Below, in pieces: positions 1-8,656 of a stretch of DNA of 64,000 nucleotides. A program made the translations under genes and the position numbers. The number at the start of each line of letters is the position of its first letter. Position 1 is the stretch's first letter. Source of the stretch: Scrofimicrobium canadense (GTDB lineage Bacteria > Actinomycetota > Actinomycetes > Actinomycetales > Actinomycetaceae). The notes beneath the pieces are model-generated. The model saw nothing but the letters and a program-made list of their open reading frames with translations. It had not been told where the DNA came from and searched no databases. The stretch spans positions 62,001 through 126,000 of the forward strand of contig NZ_VULO01000010.1 in the NCBI RefSeq assembly GCF_009696615.1. Direction: 5' to 3'.

Positions 1-435
1 CTCTCCCACCGTTACCTCAGCACCATCACGGATATGCGCCAACCCCTCATTATTCTCTGGAAAAAGCCGGACAAACGTATCTCCGGGTACCACTGCTATC
101 AGAGGTAGCATCTTATGCAACTCTTCTATATCTTTTGAAGTTTGTACTCTAGAAAGGGGGCCACTAAGTGGAGGATTTGCAGTGTCGATGCGATTTTCTT
201 TTTTTAGTTTGGTGATAAGTGCCGTGAGACGTTTTTTCTCATCAACAGTCAAATCTGTTCCCCTGAGGATATCAATAAACCTCGCCATTTCTTCACGTGA
301 GGACAGCAGAAGTGAACCGTGAGAACGCAGTACTTCAGAGAGGGCCTCCCACGCCAATCGGCTCCCAAATTTCCCTCCTTTTTGAGCACTAATATCGAGA
401 AGAGCATCAGGTGACAAGCCAATATGCGCCAACAT
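1..435 (-). CDS. Unrecognised protein coupled to the MTase-ATPase fusion (partial, C-terminus beyond window)
   Basis: An open frame runs from an ATG at 433-435 to the left edge without a stop, giving 145 visible residues that begin MLAHIGLSPDALLDISAQ. The ATG overlaps the TGA of the upstream gene in an ATGA junction, so the two are very likely translated as a pair. The visible part is mostly helical and charged, with a Lys/Glu-rich stretch around residues 65-85, and has no signal peptide or membrane segment. I do not recognise the family. Its position directly after an AAA ATPase fits the effector or accessory subunit of a two-gene defence system, but that is inference from context only. The ORF is real with good confidence because of the coupling and the length without a stop. 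Confidence 0.7.
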   Translation of the reverse strand, partial: MLAHIGLSPDALLDISAQKGGKFGSRLAWEALSEVLRSHGSLLLSSREEMARFIDILRGTDLTVDEKKRLTALITKLKKENRIDTANPPLSGPLSRVQTSKDIEELHKMLPLIAVVPGDTFVRLFPENNEGLAHIRDGAEVTVGE

Positions 436-2954
436 CAGTATTCTCCGAAAAGTTCTTCAAATTGCTCTACGAAAAAACCATGAGGCCATTCGTCAAGGAA
501 GTCTCCACTATCATCCAAGCGCAACCGTCGAACGGTTCCCTTGCCTTCATGATTTTGATCAATGTAAATGATAGACACGTCATCGGCATCAATCGTCCCA
601 TCTTTGATTCGCCGCTGTAGTCGCAGTACAAGGTTTTCACTGTGAGTCTCGACAATTACCTGGTTTGCGTTTCCTGATGGATTCACAGAATCAATGAACA
701 AGTCAGCCAGCTCGGCCTGCATGCCAGGGTGTAGGTGTATTTCCGGTTGCTCGACCATAATGATAGATTGTCGCCGTGCTGCCAGCTCAACAATGATCGG
801 TAATACTTGAGAAACCCCAAAACCAACATCGGAAGGGCTCAAACGTACCCCTGTCCGAGAGTCCGTGAGAACAAGACCGGCCAATTCCCCAACGAGAGAA
901 TCTCCACTAGGGGTTACCACAGGAACCGCATCAAGCCGATAGTGCATTCCTAAGTCTTGAAGATGCTGCGAGATTATGCGCCGTTGAGAAACATTGTGGA
1001 GGAGGTGGAATGGTATATCCAAACCGTCGTCAACCATTCCACGCTGGCTAATGCGCGTTGGAGCCTGACGCAGTGGCCCTAAGTAAACGACTCGGTCAAG
1101 GAGCATTCCCAGTTCTTGCCCAACTTCGCTGACAAGACCACCGATTCTGTCAAGCAACGCGGCCGAGGTGCCGGCCCATGCCACGGAGGTATCATGAGCT
1201 TCTTTTAAACGTTGGAGGTCCGTGTCCGCCACGGTTGCTGGAAGTAGTCCGTTACGTTCGAATGTGAGAGAGCTAAGACCAGCGGATTCTAACGTTGACC
1301 CTAACTTACGATATACCGATATAGACCCTGGTTCTCCCCCACGTTCCCTTTCTGCCTCTTCTATCTCCGCAAGACGCATGAGTGCCTCGACAGAAAGGCG
1401 AAATGACTGGGAATCGGAATCAAGCGTCCATGTCACCTGTCGGCCTTGAAAAACCCCAGAGACTTCTTGAGGCAGTGCAGCTTGTTGGTCGCTATCCCAG
1501 TGAAAGCTCACATCGATCTCTCTGAGCCGCCCGGGCGCTGGCACGATACCGGATTCACCCAACACTGGGGCAAAAGTGATACCCCAATGGAATGGAAGCG
1601 AAAGGTCGTGCCCGTGTACAAGTCCCGCATACGATCCAAGACGCGCTTGAGGGCCATAGGGATTGAGAGTTGGCTGCCCCACCGACTGTTTCATAAGCAG
1701 TATCGATTGAAGAACCGATGATTTCCCAGCAGAGTTTTTCCCGAAGATCAGAGTAAGGGGGCTAAGGGGTATTGAAACAGCGTGACCAATACTCTTGAAA
1801 TTCGCTAGCTTCAGTCGTGTGAGCAGGCGCTCCGACCGGCCTAGAGTACCAGGGCCCACAAGAATATCTGTCTCTTTTTCACGTCGTTCAAGAAGTGCCG
1901 ATGGAAGGGCCGTATCCTGATGGAGCAGTTCTTCGACAGACATCGTCTGTGCAAGCCACTCAGGGACTTGTGGTTGTGTTCCATGCTGGAGCCATTCGAC
2001 ACAGGTGTGCACCGCACCAGCTGCCACATCCCACTCAAATTGATCGGCCCCCACGACTGCTGCCATATTCGCAACGAGAACTTGACCTTTCATATGTGGC
2101 ACTTCTTCGGGACCACTTACCCATAGAACAGATGGGGCGTCGTTGTCGTGAATTGACTTTGCAGGCAACTCGATTATTGCTTGGAGCCGTCCGCTAGCAA
2201 TCAGTTCTCGTCTAATCCTCGCTCCAGCACCAGCACGAGTAGCAGAAACCGCTGGCAACAATATGCATGCACGCCCACCTTTCGAAAGTACCTTTTGAGT
2301 TTGTTCAGACCACGAAAATTCTCGTCTGTCTGTCCTTCCAGATTCCTTCGTCAAGATTGCCTGGCGGGCTTTTGGAGGCGGAGATACGACTACGCCATCC
2401 CAGCGGTCCTGACGACCTTCAGGCTTCCACGCCTCCATATGGATACGAGCTGAAATACCAGCAAGCGCCAATCGTTGTGCCGCTAAGCGAGCAGCTTCAG
2501 TGTTCGATTCGAATCCGACAAGTTCTGCGTCAGGGGAATTGAGGCCTACAGCAAGCAAACACGTACCGATACCACAAGCTGGGTCAAGTATGCTCGCACC
2601 TTTTCCGACAAGTGCTGCCATCAAGTCTGCAATGATAGGAGTCGGACCTTGCCTAAGCCCAGCACCATCAAGCCTCTGAGCCCTAAGAACAAGAAGTTCC
2701 TCAAATACTTGCCGATGCTTTTCGGTGTCCGCACCCTCCAAGAGTCTTTTGACCTCATAGTGCATACGTTTTTTTGCGCTGCCACTGAGAGTACGCAAAG
2801 AATCATCGTCGAATTCCGAGCTCCCTTCAGCGTCCCTCCAATGGTCGTAGACCATCGTGCAAGCAGCAACCACCGCCACTTCAAAGGATTCTTGCTGAGA
2901 CGTCCTTACCAAAGCATTGGCTATCTGAGTGGCGGTTAGCTGAGACTGCGTCAT
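435..2954 (-). CDS. Degenerate N6-adenine methyltransferase fused to DUF3696-type AAA ATPase
   Basis: 839 residues in two parts. Residues 1-360 resemble the HsdM-like N6-adenine methyltransferase fold: a helical N-terminus, then SAM-binding motif I DPACGIGT (124-131). At the catalytic motif IV position, where NPPF/NPPY is expected, it has SPPP (191-194); the aromatic residue that stacks on the flipped base is missing, so methylation activity is doubtful. Residues from about 378 are an SMC/OLD-like AAA ATPase: Walker A GKNSAGKS (405-412), a Walker B-like segment with EQPEIHLHP (735-743) typical of DUF3696 proteins, and a late ETHSE segment resembling the switch/H-loop region. The next gene starts in an ATGA overlap. 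ATPases of this class are common in phage-defence operons; a dead methyltransferase could act as a DNA or modification sensor. Family assignment of each half is fairly sure; the defence role is inference. Confidence 0.85.
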   Translation of the reverse strand: MTQSQLTATQIANALVRTSQQESFEVAVVAACTMVYDHWRDAEGSSEFDDDSLRTLSGSAKKRMHYEVKRLLEGADTEKHRQVFEELLVLRAQRLDGAGLRQGPTPIIADLMAALVGKGASILDPACGIGTCLLAVGLNSPDAELVGFESNTEAARLAAQRLALAGISARIHMEAWKPEGRQDRWDGVVVSPPPKARQAILTKESGRTDRREFSWSEQTQKVLSKGGRACILLPAVSATRAGAGARIRRELIASGRLQAIIELPAKSIHDNDAPSVLWVSGPEEVPHMKGQVLVANMAAVVGADQFEWDVAAGAVHTCVEWLQHGTQPQVPEWLAQTMSVEELLHQDTALPSALLERREKETDILVGPGTLGRSERLLTRLKLANFKSIGHAVSIPLSPLTLIFGKNSAGKSSVLQSILLMKQSVGQPTLNPYGPQARLGSYAGLVHGHDLSLPFHWGITFAPVLGESGIVPAPGRLREIDVSFHWDSDQQAALPQEVSGVFQGRQVTWTLDSDSQSFRLSVEALMRLAEIEEAERERGGEPGSISVYRKLGSTLESAGLSSLTFERNGLLPATVADTDLQRLKEAHDTSVAWAGTSAALLDRIGGLVSEVGQELGMLLDRVVYLGPLRQAPTRISQRGMVDDGLDIPFHLLHNVSQRRIISQHLQDLGMHYRLDAVPVVTPSGDSLVGELAGLVLTDSRTGVRLSPSDVGFGVSQVLPIIVELAARRQSIIMVEQPEIHLHPGMQAELADLFIDSVNPSGNANQVIVETHSENLVLRLQRRIKDGTIDADDVSIIYIDQNHEGKGTVRRLRLDDSGDFLDEWPHGFFVEQFEELFGEY

Positions 2955-3054
2955 CCCACTATTCTAATTGCCCTTGCCTCTAATCGCCCTGCGGTATCCC
3001 CTTGTACGTATTACATTCGATCATTCATTCCACAAGTGAACTACTATCTACAGT

Positions 3055-4113
3055 ATGGACACTCCCCATGAAATCACTTTTCCTACTCCACTTGTCAATG
3101 CAGACGGTCGCCTTAACCCTCATGCAATTGGGTGGATGAGGCAGCCTCTCATTGATACTTCAGGGATCAAGTCCTCGAGCAGGTGGGGACGGAACAAGCG
3201 ATGGGAATATTGGTGTATCCTCACACCCGAGCATCTACTCGCTCTCACAGTCTCTTCCTTAGATTACGCTGGAGTGTACGAGGTATGGGTTCATGAACGT
3301 GCAACCGGCAAAAGCTGGGGAAAAACAGCTATCGCACCACTGCCCCTATTAAAGATCCCAAAGAACCTGGGGCAGGGAAATATCGATCTCACGCAACGAA
3401 GACTGAGTATCGGCATCCACGAATCACAGGAAGGTACGCGCCTTAGAGCCCGTATTCCCGGGGCTGCATTCGAAGTTTTTGTTCCTCTTCCGCCCGATCA
3501 CGAGCGCTTGGGGGTGGTAGTACCCTGGTCGCGCGATCTTTTCCAATACACCGTCAAAGACCTAGGACGACCAGCGCGCGGCTGGGTGATGTGCGACAGG
3601 ACGGCAACGCGATTTTCAGATGATTCGTGGGCTGTTCTTGATCACGGTCGCGGTAGGTGGCCGCGCGAGGTCGAATGGAATTGGGGTACCGCCAACGGAG
3701 AAGTCTCTGGCTGGAAAATACTCTTCGATAGAGACTATTTAGCTAGCCATCCTGATGCCCGCGAGTACACATATCGTTTGGGCATCCAGTTCGGAGCAAA
3801 GTGGACCGATGGCAGCGGCGTTACCGAAAACTCGGTCTTTTTCGATGGCCATATCTACAAAATTCATGATGACGTGACACTGACATATGACCTCGACAAC
3901 CCACTTGAACCTTGGCGCATAGTCGGAGGCGGCCTCGACCTCACTCTTAAGCCTTTTCACAATAAACAGTCACGAACTGATGTGAAATATGTTGCCAGTC
4001 GTACAGACCAGCTTTTTGGCACCTATTCGGGAGTCGTCACGATTCCCGGCGTGGGAACAATGATGGTTACAGACTTGATCGGTTTCGCCGAAGATGTCAT
4101 GCAGCGATGGTAG
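3055..4113 (+). CDS. DUF2804 domain-containing protein
   Basis: 352 residues matching the general look of the DUF2804 family in length and in its Trp-rich beta pattern: an early R.KRWEYW segment near residues 48-54, repeated W residues through the centre, and a C-terminal region with DLTLKPF and FGTYSGVV-like segments. No signal peptide or membrane helix is seen. The biochemical role of the family is not established; members are beta-rich and some relate to hydroxyneurosporene-synthase-like (CrtC/AttH) folds. It starts about 100 bp from the divergent MTase-ATPase gene and is followed by an inverted repeat before the convergent oleate hydratase gene. No clear Shine-Dalgarno precedes the ATG at 3055. 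Confidence 0.75.
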   Translation: MDTPHEITFPTPLVNADGRLNPHAIGWMRQPLIDTSGIKSSSRWGRNKRWEYWCILTPEHLLALTVSSLDYAGVYEVWVHERATGKSWGKTAIAPLPLLKIPKNLGQGNIDLTQRRLSIGIHESQEGTRLRARIPGAAFEVFVPLPPDHERLGVVVPWSRDLFQYTVKDLGRPARGWVMCDRTATRFSDDSWAVLDHGRGRWPREVEWNWGTANGEVSGWKILFDRDYLASHPDAREYTYRLGIQFGAKWTDGSGVTENSVFFDGHIYKIHDDVTLTYDLDNPLEPWRIVGGGLDLTLKPFHNKQSRTDVKYVASRTDQLFGTYSGVVTIPGVGTMMVTDLIGFAEDVMQRW

Positions 4114-4119
4114 TTATGA

Positions 4120-4167
4120 AGAGAGGGAAGTTGTAAGTCGCCATACCGAGCCGCAACTCCCCTCTCT
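4120..4167. terminator. Bidirectional terminator-like hairpin
   Basis: An inverted repeat with arms GAGAGGG-A-AGTTG (4121-4133) and CAACT-C-CCCTCTC (4154-4166) lies between the convergent stop codons of the DUF2804 and oleate hydratase genes. There is no strong T-run, so it is called from symmetry and position. Confidence 0.5.
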
Positions 4168-4184
4168 CAAAGACTCTTCGATCC

Positions 4185-5984
4185 CTATCCCCCTGTCGGG
4201 GTGACAGCACCACTGGGGCTCGGAACCTCATTATCTTTCTCGATCAGGCCGAATTGCGCCATTAGACGTCCGATTTCTCCCTTTTCCATATACTTACGGA
4301 AAGGACCAGCTATTGGTAGCGGCTTACCATCGCGCAGATAGGCAGTAGATTTTATAAGTTGACGTACATCGTATATTGAACCGAATACTTCTGGTACTCC
4401 TCGATCTACTTCTAATAGTTGATAGACAGCTTCCATTGCAGTACGTACAGAATACTCAGTAGTGAAAATACAGTCACGTGTGGATTCCGCAAACTGACCA
4501 ATAAAAGCAAAATTCTTCACTCCTTCTGGAACTACTTTCGGTCTGTCGGTTCCATTGCGGGGCAAGAAAAATGCTGTAACAAAAGGCATCATGCAAGGGT
4601 TTGTGATGGCGCCGTCTTTTGCCAGTTCCTCGATCTCATCTATGGGAGCCCCCAGGTGATAAAGCCACTCTTGAGTGATCTCTTCACCTGTACAGTCACG
4701 CATCGGTTTCTTCACATAGTTACCTGGGCGATCGGTGAAGAGACCATATACCCAGACAACGGTCTCATCATCAGGTTGTGTAGGAAAATGTGGTTGGCGG
4801 TTAACAGTCCATGACATCAACCAATTCGAATCCATGACCGATACGATGCCACCGGTCACGACTTTGCCCGTATTAGTATCTCGCCGACAAATATCAGTAA
4901 TCAGATGGCGAATGCGGTCGTCTTTGACTGTGACTGTTGCCGATTCCCACTGTGACTCTTCAACATGCGTACAAAATTTATCAGGATTACCAAAGCTGGG
5001 GTCTTGAGCCGCAACTTTACGCCACAGCCACCATGATCCGCCCTCATGAATCTCAGGGTCGAGCACCGCGGGTGTCTCGTGTGATCCCCAATTAGAGTTC
5101 TCTACCAACGAGCCATTAGTGAAGAAAACCAGGTCATCATCGGTAAGCTCTACAGTGTTTTCTTCTCCTGCATGAATCCACGTTATTGACCGCGCGCTTT
5201 TTGATTCCCCGTTAATCTCGAATTGGATATCCACGACTTTGGAGTCGTTACTAAAAATAACGCCCTGGTCCACAAGCCATTCCTTGAGTGGTCGGACCAA
5301 CGAATCGTATTGGTTATATTTTGTGAATTTTAGTGCCGAAAAATCTGGGAGGCCCGCTATATGGTGAATGAAGCGTTGTACGTACAGTTTCATCTCCAAC
5401 GCTGAATGCCATTCTTCAAAGGCAAACATGGTTCGCCAATAGAGCCAAAAATTCGAGCGAAGGAACTCTTTTCCAACTACCTCATTGATACGTTTATCGT
5501 AGAAGTCTTCCGGAATGGATAAAACCATCTCCATAATATCCTTGGCTCCAGCATCACCTAACGTGAATTTCTTGTCGGTTCCGCCGTCTTGGCCTCGATG
5601 CTTGGTTGCACGCATCAGAGAAAAATTGGGGTCTTCTTTGTTAAGCCAGTAGAACTCATCAAGGACTGAAGCGTCCTCAACCTCTAAGCTAGGGACGGAC
5701 CGGAACAGGTCCCATAAACACTCGAAGTGGTTTTCCATTTCTCTGCCGCCCCGAATAAACCAGCCTTGTGCAGGAGTTCCCGTACCGTCAAGAGCTCCAC
5801 CATCGACAGATGAAGCTTCGAGAATGGTGATGCGATCACCACTCATGCGTCCGTCACGCAACAAAAAACCTGCGGCGGCCATGGATGCCAAGCCTCCGCC
5901 AATCAGCCACGCACGTTTATCATCTACGCCCGCTGGCTTTTTGGGGCGAGCAAATGCCTCGTAATTTCCACTCGAATAGTACAT
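4185..5984 (-). CDS. ohyA: Oleate hydratase (myosin-cross-reactive antigen family)
   Basis: 599 residues, the usual size for FAD-dependent oleate hydratases. These add water to the cis-9 double bond of unsaturated fatty acids to give 10-hydroxy acids, which detoxifies host-derived unsaturated fatty acids. The N-terminus has the Rossmann FAD motif (WLIGGGLASMAAAGFLL, about residues 26-42), then the family segment IRGGREMENHFECLWDLF (about 77-94) that carries the conserved catalytic Glu, and a C-terminal FIGQFAE...DCIFTTEYSVR stretch. It is soluble with no signal peptide, consistent with peripheral membrane action. It stands alone, convergent with DUF2804 and divergent from the small ASCH gene. 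Assignment is very sure from the motif set. Confidence 0.95.
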   Translation of the reverse strand: MYYSSGNYEAFARPKKPAGVDDKRAWLIGGGLASMAAAGFLLRDGRMSGDRITILEASSVDGGALDGTGTPAQGWFIRGGREMENHFECLWDLFRSVPSLEVEDASVLDEFYWLNKEDPNFSLMRATKHRGQDGGTDKKFTLGDAGAKDIMEMVLSIPEDFYDKRINEVVGKEFLRSNFWLYWRTMFAFEEWHSALEMKLYVQRFIHHIAGLPDFSALKFTKYNQYDSLVRPLKEWLVDQGVIFSNDSKVVDIQFEINGESKSARSITWIHAGEENTVELTDDDLVFFTNGSLVENSNWGSHETPAVLDPEIHEGGSWWLWRKVAAQDPSFGNPDKFCTHVEESQWESATVTVKDDRIRHLITDICRRDTNTGKVVTGGIVSVMDSNWLMSWTVNRQPHFPTQPDDETVVWVYGLFTDRPGNYVKKPMRDCTGEEITQEWLYHLGAPIDEIEELAKDGAITNPCMMPFVTAFFLPRNGTDRPKVVPEGVKNFAFIGQFAESTRDCIFTTEYSVRTAMEAVYQLLEVDRGVPEVFGSIYDVRQLIKSTAYLRDGKPLPIAGPFRKYMEKGEIGRLMAQFGLIEKDNEVPSPSGAVTPTGG

Positions 5985-6020
5985 ACTTCGATCCTATAGC
6001 ACCGTTGGTCCCGTAGAGTG

Positions 6021-6422
6021 ATGAACATGAACTTTAATCAATCAGTATTACCTATCGATCAAAACGCAGTAGCTCTATTTTTCTCTGAGGCCTGGACAGC
6101 TTTGGGGTGGGACGGGATGCCTTCGATCATGGGAGAACAGACCTCAGATGGCCTCCTGCCACCGGCTTTTCAGTTCTCGGACAATCGCGAGGAAGCCACC
6201 CACATTGCTCATGACGTGGCCAACGGGAAAAAGACGAGTTTTTCTACACCGCGAAAAGATTTTGATGATGCTGGTGTAGCTCTTCCAGCGGTGGGAGATC
6301 TTTCGATCATTTGTGATGGGGAAGGAAAACCTGTCGCGCTCATAGAAGACAAAACCGTCGATACCAGTGACGATACTGTAGTTGAACACTTCGATTGTCG
6401 TTATCCCAAGGATCTTTCTTAG
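6021..6422 (+). CDS. Shortened ASCH-domain (DUF984-like) protein
   Basis: About 133 residues. The central part follows the ASCH pattern of a GKKT motif (THIAHDVANGKKTSFST) followed by the LPAVGDLSIICDGEGKPVALIE segment, which in the family forms the RNA- or nucleotide-binding beta barrel. Family members usually continue for some 45-50 residues (the PFDEV...EGEGDRSL...W region) before the last beta strand. Here the sequence passes directly from VALIEDKTV to a typical last strand (TVVEHFDCRYP), suggesting an in-frame internal deletion. Start codons GTG 6018, ATG 6021 and ATG 6027 are all possible. The gene ends 4 nt inside the convergent ccdA-like gene. It may be non-functional; ASCH assignment is moderately sure. 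Confidence 0.6.
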   Translation: MNMNFNQSVLPIDQNAVALFFSEAWTALGWDGMPSIMGEQTSDGLLPPAFQFSDNREEATHIAHDVANGKKTSFSTPRKDFDDAGVALPAVGDLSIICDGEGKPVALIEDKTVDTSDDTVVEHFDCRYPKDLS

Positions 6423-7273
6423 TCCGATATCGATGTTGACTCGCTGTCACCACCCATGACTCGAGTTATTTTCGCTCTTCGATTCCCAACTCTTGCAGCG
6501 AAGAATGCAATACCGATAAGGGCCAGAGCGATGACGATCACCAACCAGTTGGGTACAGCCCCTGCTGTAATCATCGCCCATGACTCCACATGGTACTGGT
6601 CAGTGGCAGACAGTATTCCTTGGTTTATGGAACCTCCGCTCACAAAGAGGAATAGACCGATTGCAACGGAAATTAATCCGCTAATTACCTGAGTCCATGT
6701 ATTGTGCCAAGGGCCAATCGTGAGCTCGCGAGGACGCAACCATCCTTGAATGCGGTGAAATCGTGACCATAGGAAGGAAAGAATCAGTAGAGGAACTATC
6801 ATCCCGCATGCAAAAATCAGGAGTACCACGCCTCCGTATAGCGCCGATCCCCCCATCGCAGCCAATGCCAAGACAGCTCCCAGAATGGGTCCAGTGCACG
6901 CACCAGTAAGACCATAGACGGTACCCAGTAGATAGACCGCTAGTGGCCCGGTTCCCTCCGTGTGTGTCTTCGACGTAAAACTTGGAACTTCGATGCCCAA
7001 TAGCTGGATAAAACCAAATACGATGATTGCGGCTGCAGCGACGCGGATGAGTAACACCTGGTTTTCCGTCACGAACGATCCAACTGTGCCTGCTAGCACT
7101 CCTACAGGTACCAGTGTCGATATGAGACCAAGATAGAAGATACCGGTGCGAGACAATAGCTGCCCAGACTGCGAAAAAGCATAGGAAAAGAATGCAGGAA
7201 GCAGCATCACTGAACAAGGGCTGAGCAGTGTGAGGATTCCCCCTAGGAACGCACTGGCGAAACCAATATCCAT
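6419..7273 (-). CDS. ccdA: CcdA-type cytochrome c biogenesis / thiol-disulfide transporter
   Basis: 284 residues with about six to seven hydrophobic helices, the CcdA/DsbD-beta architecture. The two redox cysteines sit in the expected contexts, LLSPCSVMLLPAF in the first helix region and GACTGPILG in the centre. The family passes electrons from cytoplasmic thioredoxin across the membrane to extracytoplasmic thiol proteins. It starts directly after the stop codon of the upstream DsbA-like gene with no gap (TAG then ATG), so the two are cotranscribed and probably work as a redox pair on exported proteins. The charged, Ser-rich tail is cytoplasmic or variable. No cytochrome maturation genes are nearby, so a role in general extracytoplasmic disulfide exchange is more likely than in haem attachment. 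Confidence 0.85.
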   Translation of the reverse strand: MDIGFASAFLGGILTLLSPCSVMLLPAFFSYAFSQSGQLLSRTGIFYLGLISTLVPVGVLAGTVGSFVTENQVLLIRVAAAAIIVFGFIQLLGIEVPSFTSKTHTEGTGPLAVYLLGTVYGLTGACTGPILGAVLALAAMGGSALYGGVVLLIFACGMIVPLLILSFLWSRFHRIQGWLRPRELTIGPWHNTWTQVISGLISVAIGLFLFVSGGSINQGILSATDQYHVESWAMITAGAVPNWLVIVIALALIGIAFFAARVGNRRAKITRVMGGDSESTSISD

Positions 7274-8026
7274 CTATTCACCAAGTTGTTCATCGATAAG
7301 CTGACGGAAAGTCTCGAGAGGTTGCGCGCCGGAGAAATACTGACCGGCAACAACAAAGGCTGGGACTCCCTGGATTCCCCACTGCTGGGCTTGAGATTGA
7401 CTCGACTGAACTGCTTCATAGAGATCTGGTGAGTCCAGGTCGCTTTGGAACTTGGCCATATCTGAAACACCCGCAGCCTCGGCAAAACCGATCAGTTTTT
7501 CGCGAGGCATATCTGGATGACCCTGTTCAGGGGCGTCCGCATATAGTGCTTCCATGAAGTCTAGGTATTTTCCTTGATTGGCCGCCGCCCGAGCCGCGAC
7601 AGCTGCTGAGAGAGAGTCTTCCCCAAAGAATGCCACATCGTTGAACTCGATACGTAGAAGCCCTTTATCCACATACTCCTGAACTAGTCTCGGCAATGTT
7701 TCATTAGTGAAGACTGCGCAGAACGGACACCTATAGTCGGTCCATTCCACCATGACCACTGGAGCATCAACGTCGCCGATCGCCATGGGGTCCCCCTCGA
7801 TACCTCGAATATATGGCGTCTGTTGGTTTGGCTGTTGTGCTTCCGATTGGGTGCTGGCCACATCGTGGTCGTCGGACTGTACCCCAGCAAATGGAGTGGC
7901 CCCCCGAGTCGCCTGGGCAACAACCACGATGAGAAGAAAGACTACGATAACAGCTAATATCACGATGGCCATCCGTGATCGACGTAGACGCGCTTGTAGA
8001 TGATGAGTTGGGGTTGCTTGTGTCAT
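7274..8026 (-). CDS. Membrane-anchored DsbA-like thioredoxin-fold oxidoreductase
   Basis: 250 residues. A basic cytoplasmic leader and one membrane helix (about 19-38) are followed by a low-complexity linker (45-75) and a DsbA-like thioredoxin domain. The active site is CPFC (Cys100, Cys103), with a cis-Pro segment QGVPAFVV near the C-terminus, as in the DSBA/FrnE-like proteins of actinobacteria that catalyse disulfide formation in exported proteins. The adjoining ccdA-like gene begins immediately after its stop, so they form an operon, with the transmembrane electron carrier probably recharging or balancing this enzyme. Start is the ATG at 8024-8026. Function is clear at family level; whether it acts as oxidase or isomerase is not visible. 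Confidence 0.88.
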   Translation of the reverse strand: MTQATPTHHLQARLRRSRMAIVILAVIVVFLLIVVVAQATRGATPFAGVQSDDHDVASTQSEAQQPNQQTPYIRGIEGDPMAIGDVDAPVVMVEWTDYRCPFCAVFTNETLPRLVQEYVDKGLLRIEFNDVAFFGEDSLSAAVAARAAANQGKYLDFMEALYADAPEQGHPDMPREKLIGFAEAAGVSDMAKFQSDLDSPDLYEAVQSSQSQAQQWGIQGVPAFVVAGQYFSGAQPLETFRQLIDEQLGE

Positions 8027-8100
8027 TGTTTCACTCTATGCTTTTTTACTCTCTTTTCTCAAACGCTCCCATATAAGCCACAGTGAGGCACAATATCACT

Positions 8101-8628
8101 ATGGATCTCCACAAGCGCCCCGTTGCCCCAGTTCCCTACAATCAGCTTCCTCCGGTGCCATCGTTCCGTGTGGAGTCGCAGTCGTTCGTTGATGGAGGGG
8201 TTCTCGCTCCCCGCCTAGGCGGTGATTCTGGCAACACCTCCCCGCATCTGGCTTGGAGTGGCCTTCCCGCTGACACAAAGAGCCTTATGATCAATTGCTT
8301 CGATCCCGATGCTCCTACACCAGCAGGGTATTGGCATTGGTCAGTTGTCGATCTCCCGGCGGCAACTACCTCACTCGATTGTGGGGCTGGGGCTTCTGAT
8401 AGCACGCTGCCAGCGGGGTTTCATGTGCGCAACGATAACGGCAGTTTTCATTATGATGGCCCCTACCCACCACAAGGTGACCGTCCCCATCGTTACTATT
8501 TCGCTGTCCATGCCCTCGATACACCGACTCTGAATCTTTCAGTAGATGCATCACCCACCGAGGTAGCGTTCAACGCGTTGTTCCATACGTTGGCCCGTGG
8601 CGTAATCATGGGAACGTACCAACGTTGA
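8101..8628 (+). CDS. YbhB/YbcL family (PEBP, Raf-kinase-inhibitor-like) protein
   Basis: 175 residues from the ATG at 8101. It has the bacterial PEBP signature: a LGGDSGNTSPHLAWSGLP stretch, an FDPDAPTPAGYWHW segment that forms the anion-binding pocket, and YDGPYPPQGDRPHRYYFAVHALD near the C-terminus. These proteins are small cytoplasmic beta proteins whose bacterial role is not established. An in-frame GTG at 8083 would add six residues, but the ATG fits the family start and lies about 12 nt after a GAGG. Divergent from the dsbA-like gene and 28 bp ahead of the nitroreductase, possibly cotranscribed with it. Confidence 0.88.
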   Translation: MDLHKRPVAPVPYNQLPPVPSFRVESQSFVDGGVLAPRLGGDSGNTSPHLAWSGLPADTKSLMINCFDPDAPTPAGYWHWSVVDLPAATTSLDCGAGASDSTLPAGFHVRNDNGSFHYDGPYPPQGDRPHRYYFAVHALDTPTLNLSVDASPTEVAFNALFHTLARGVIMGTYQR

Positions 8629-8656
8629 CACTCCTCTGTGAGAGACAATAGGAGCC

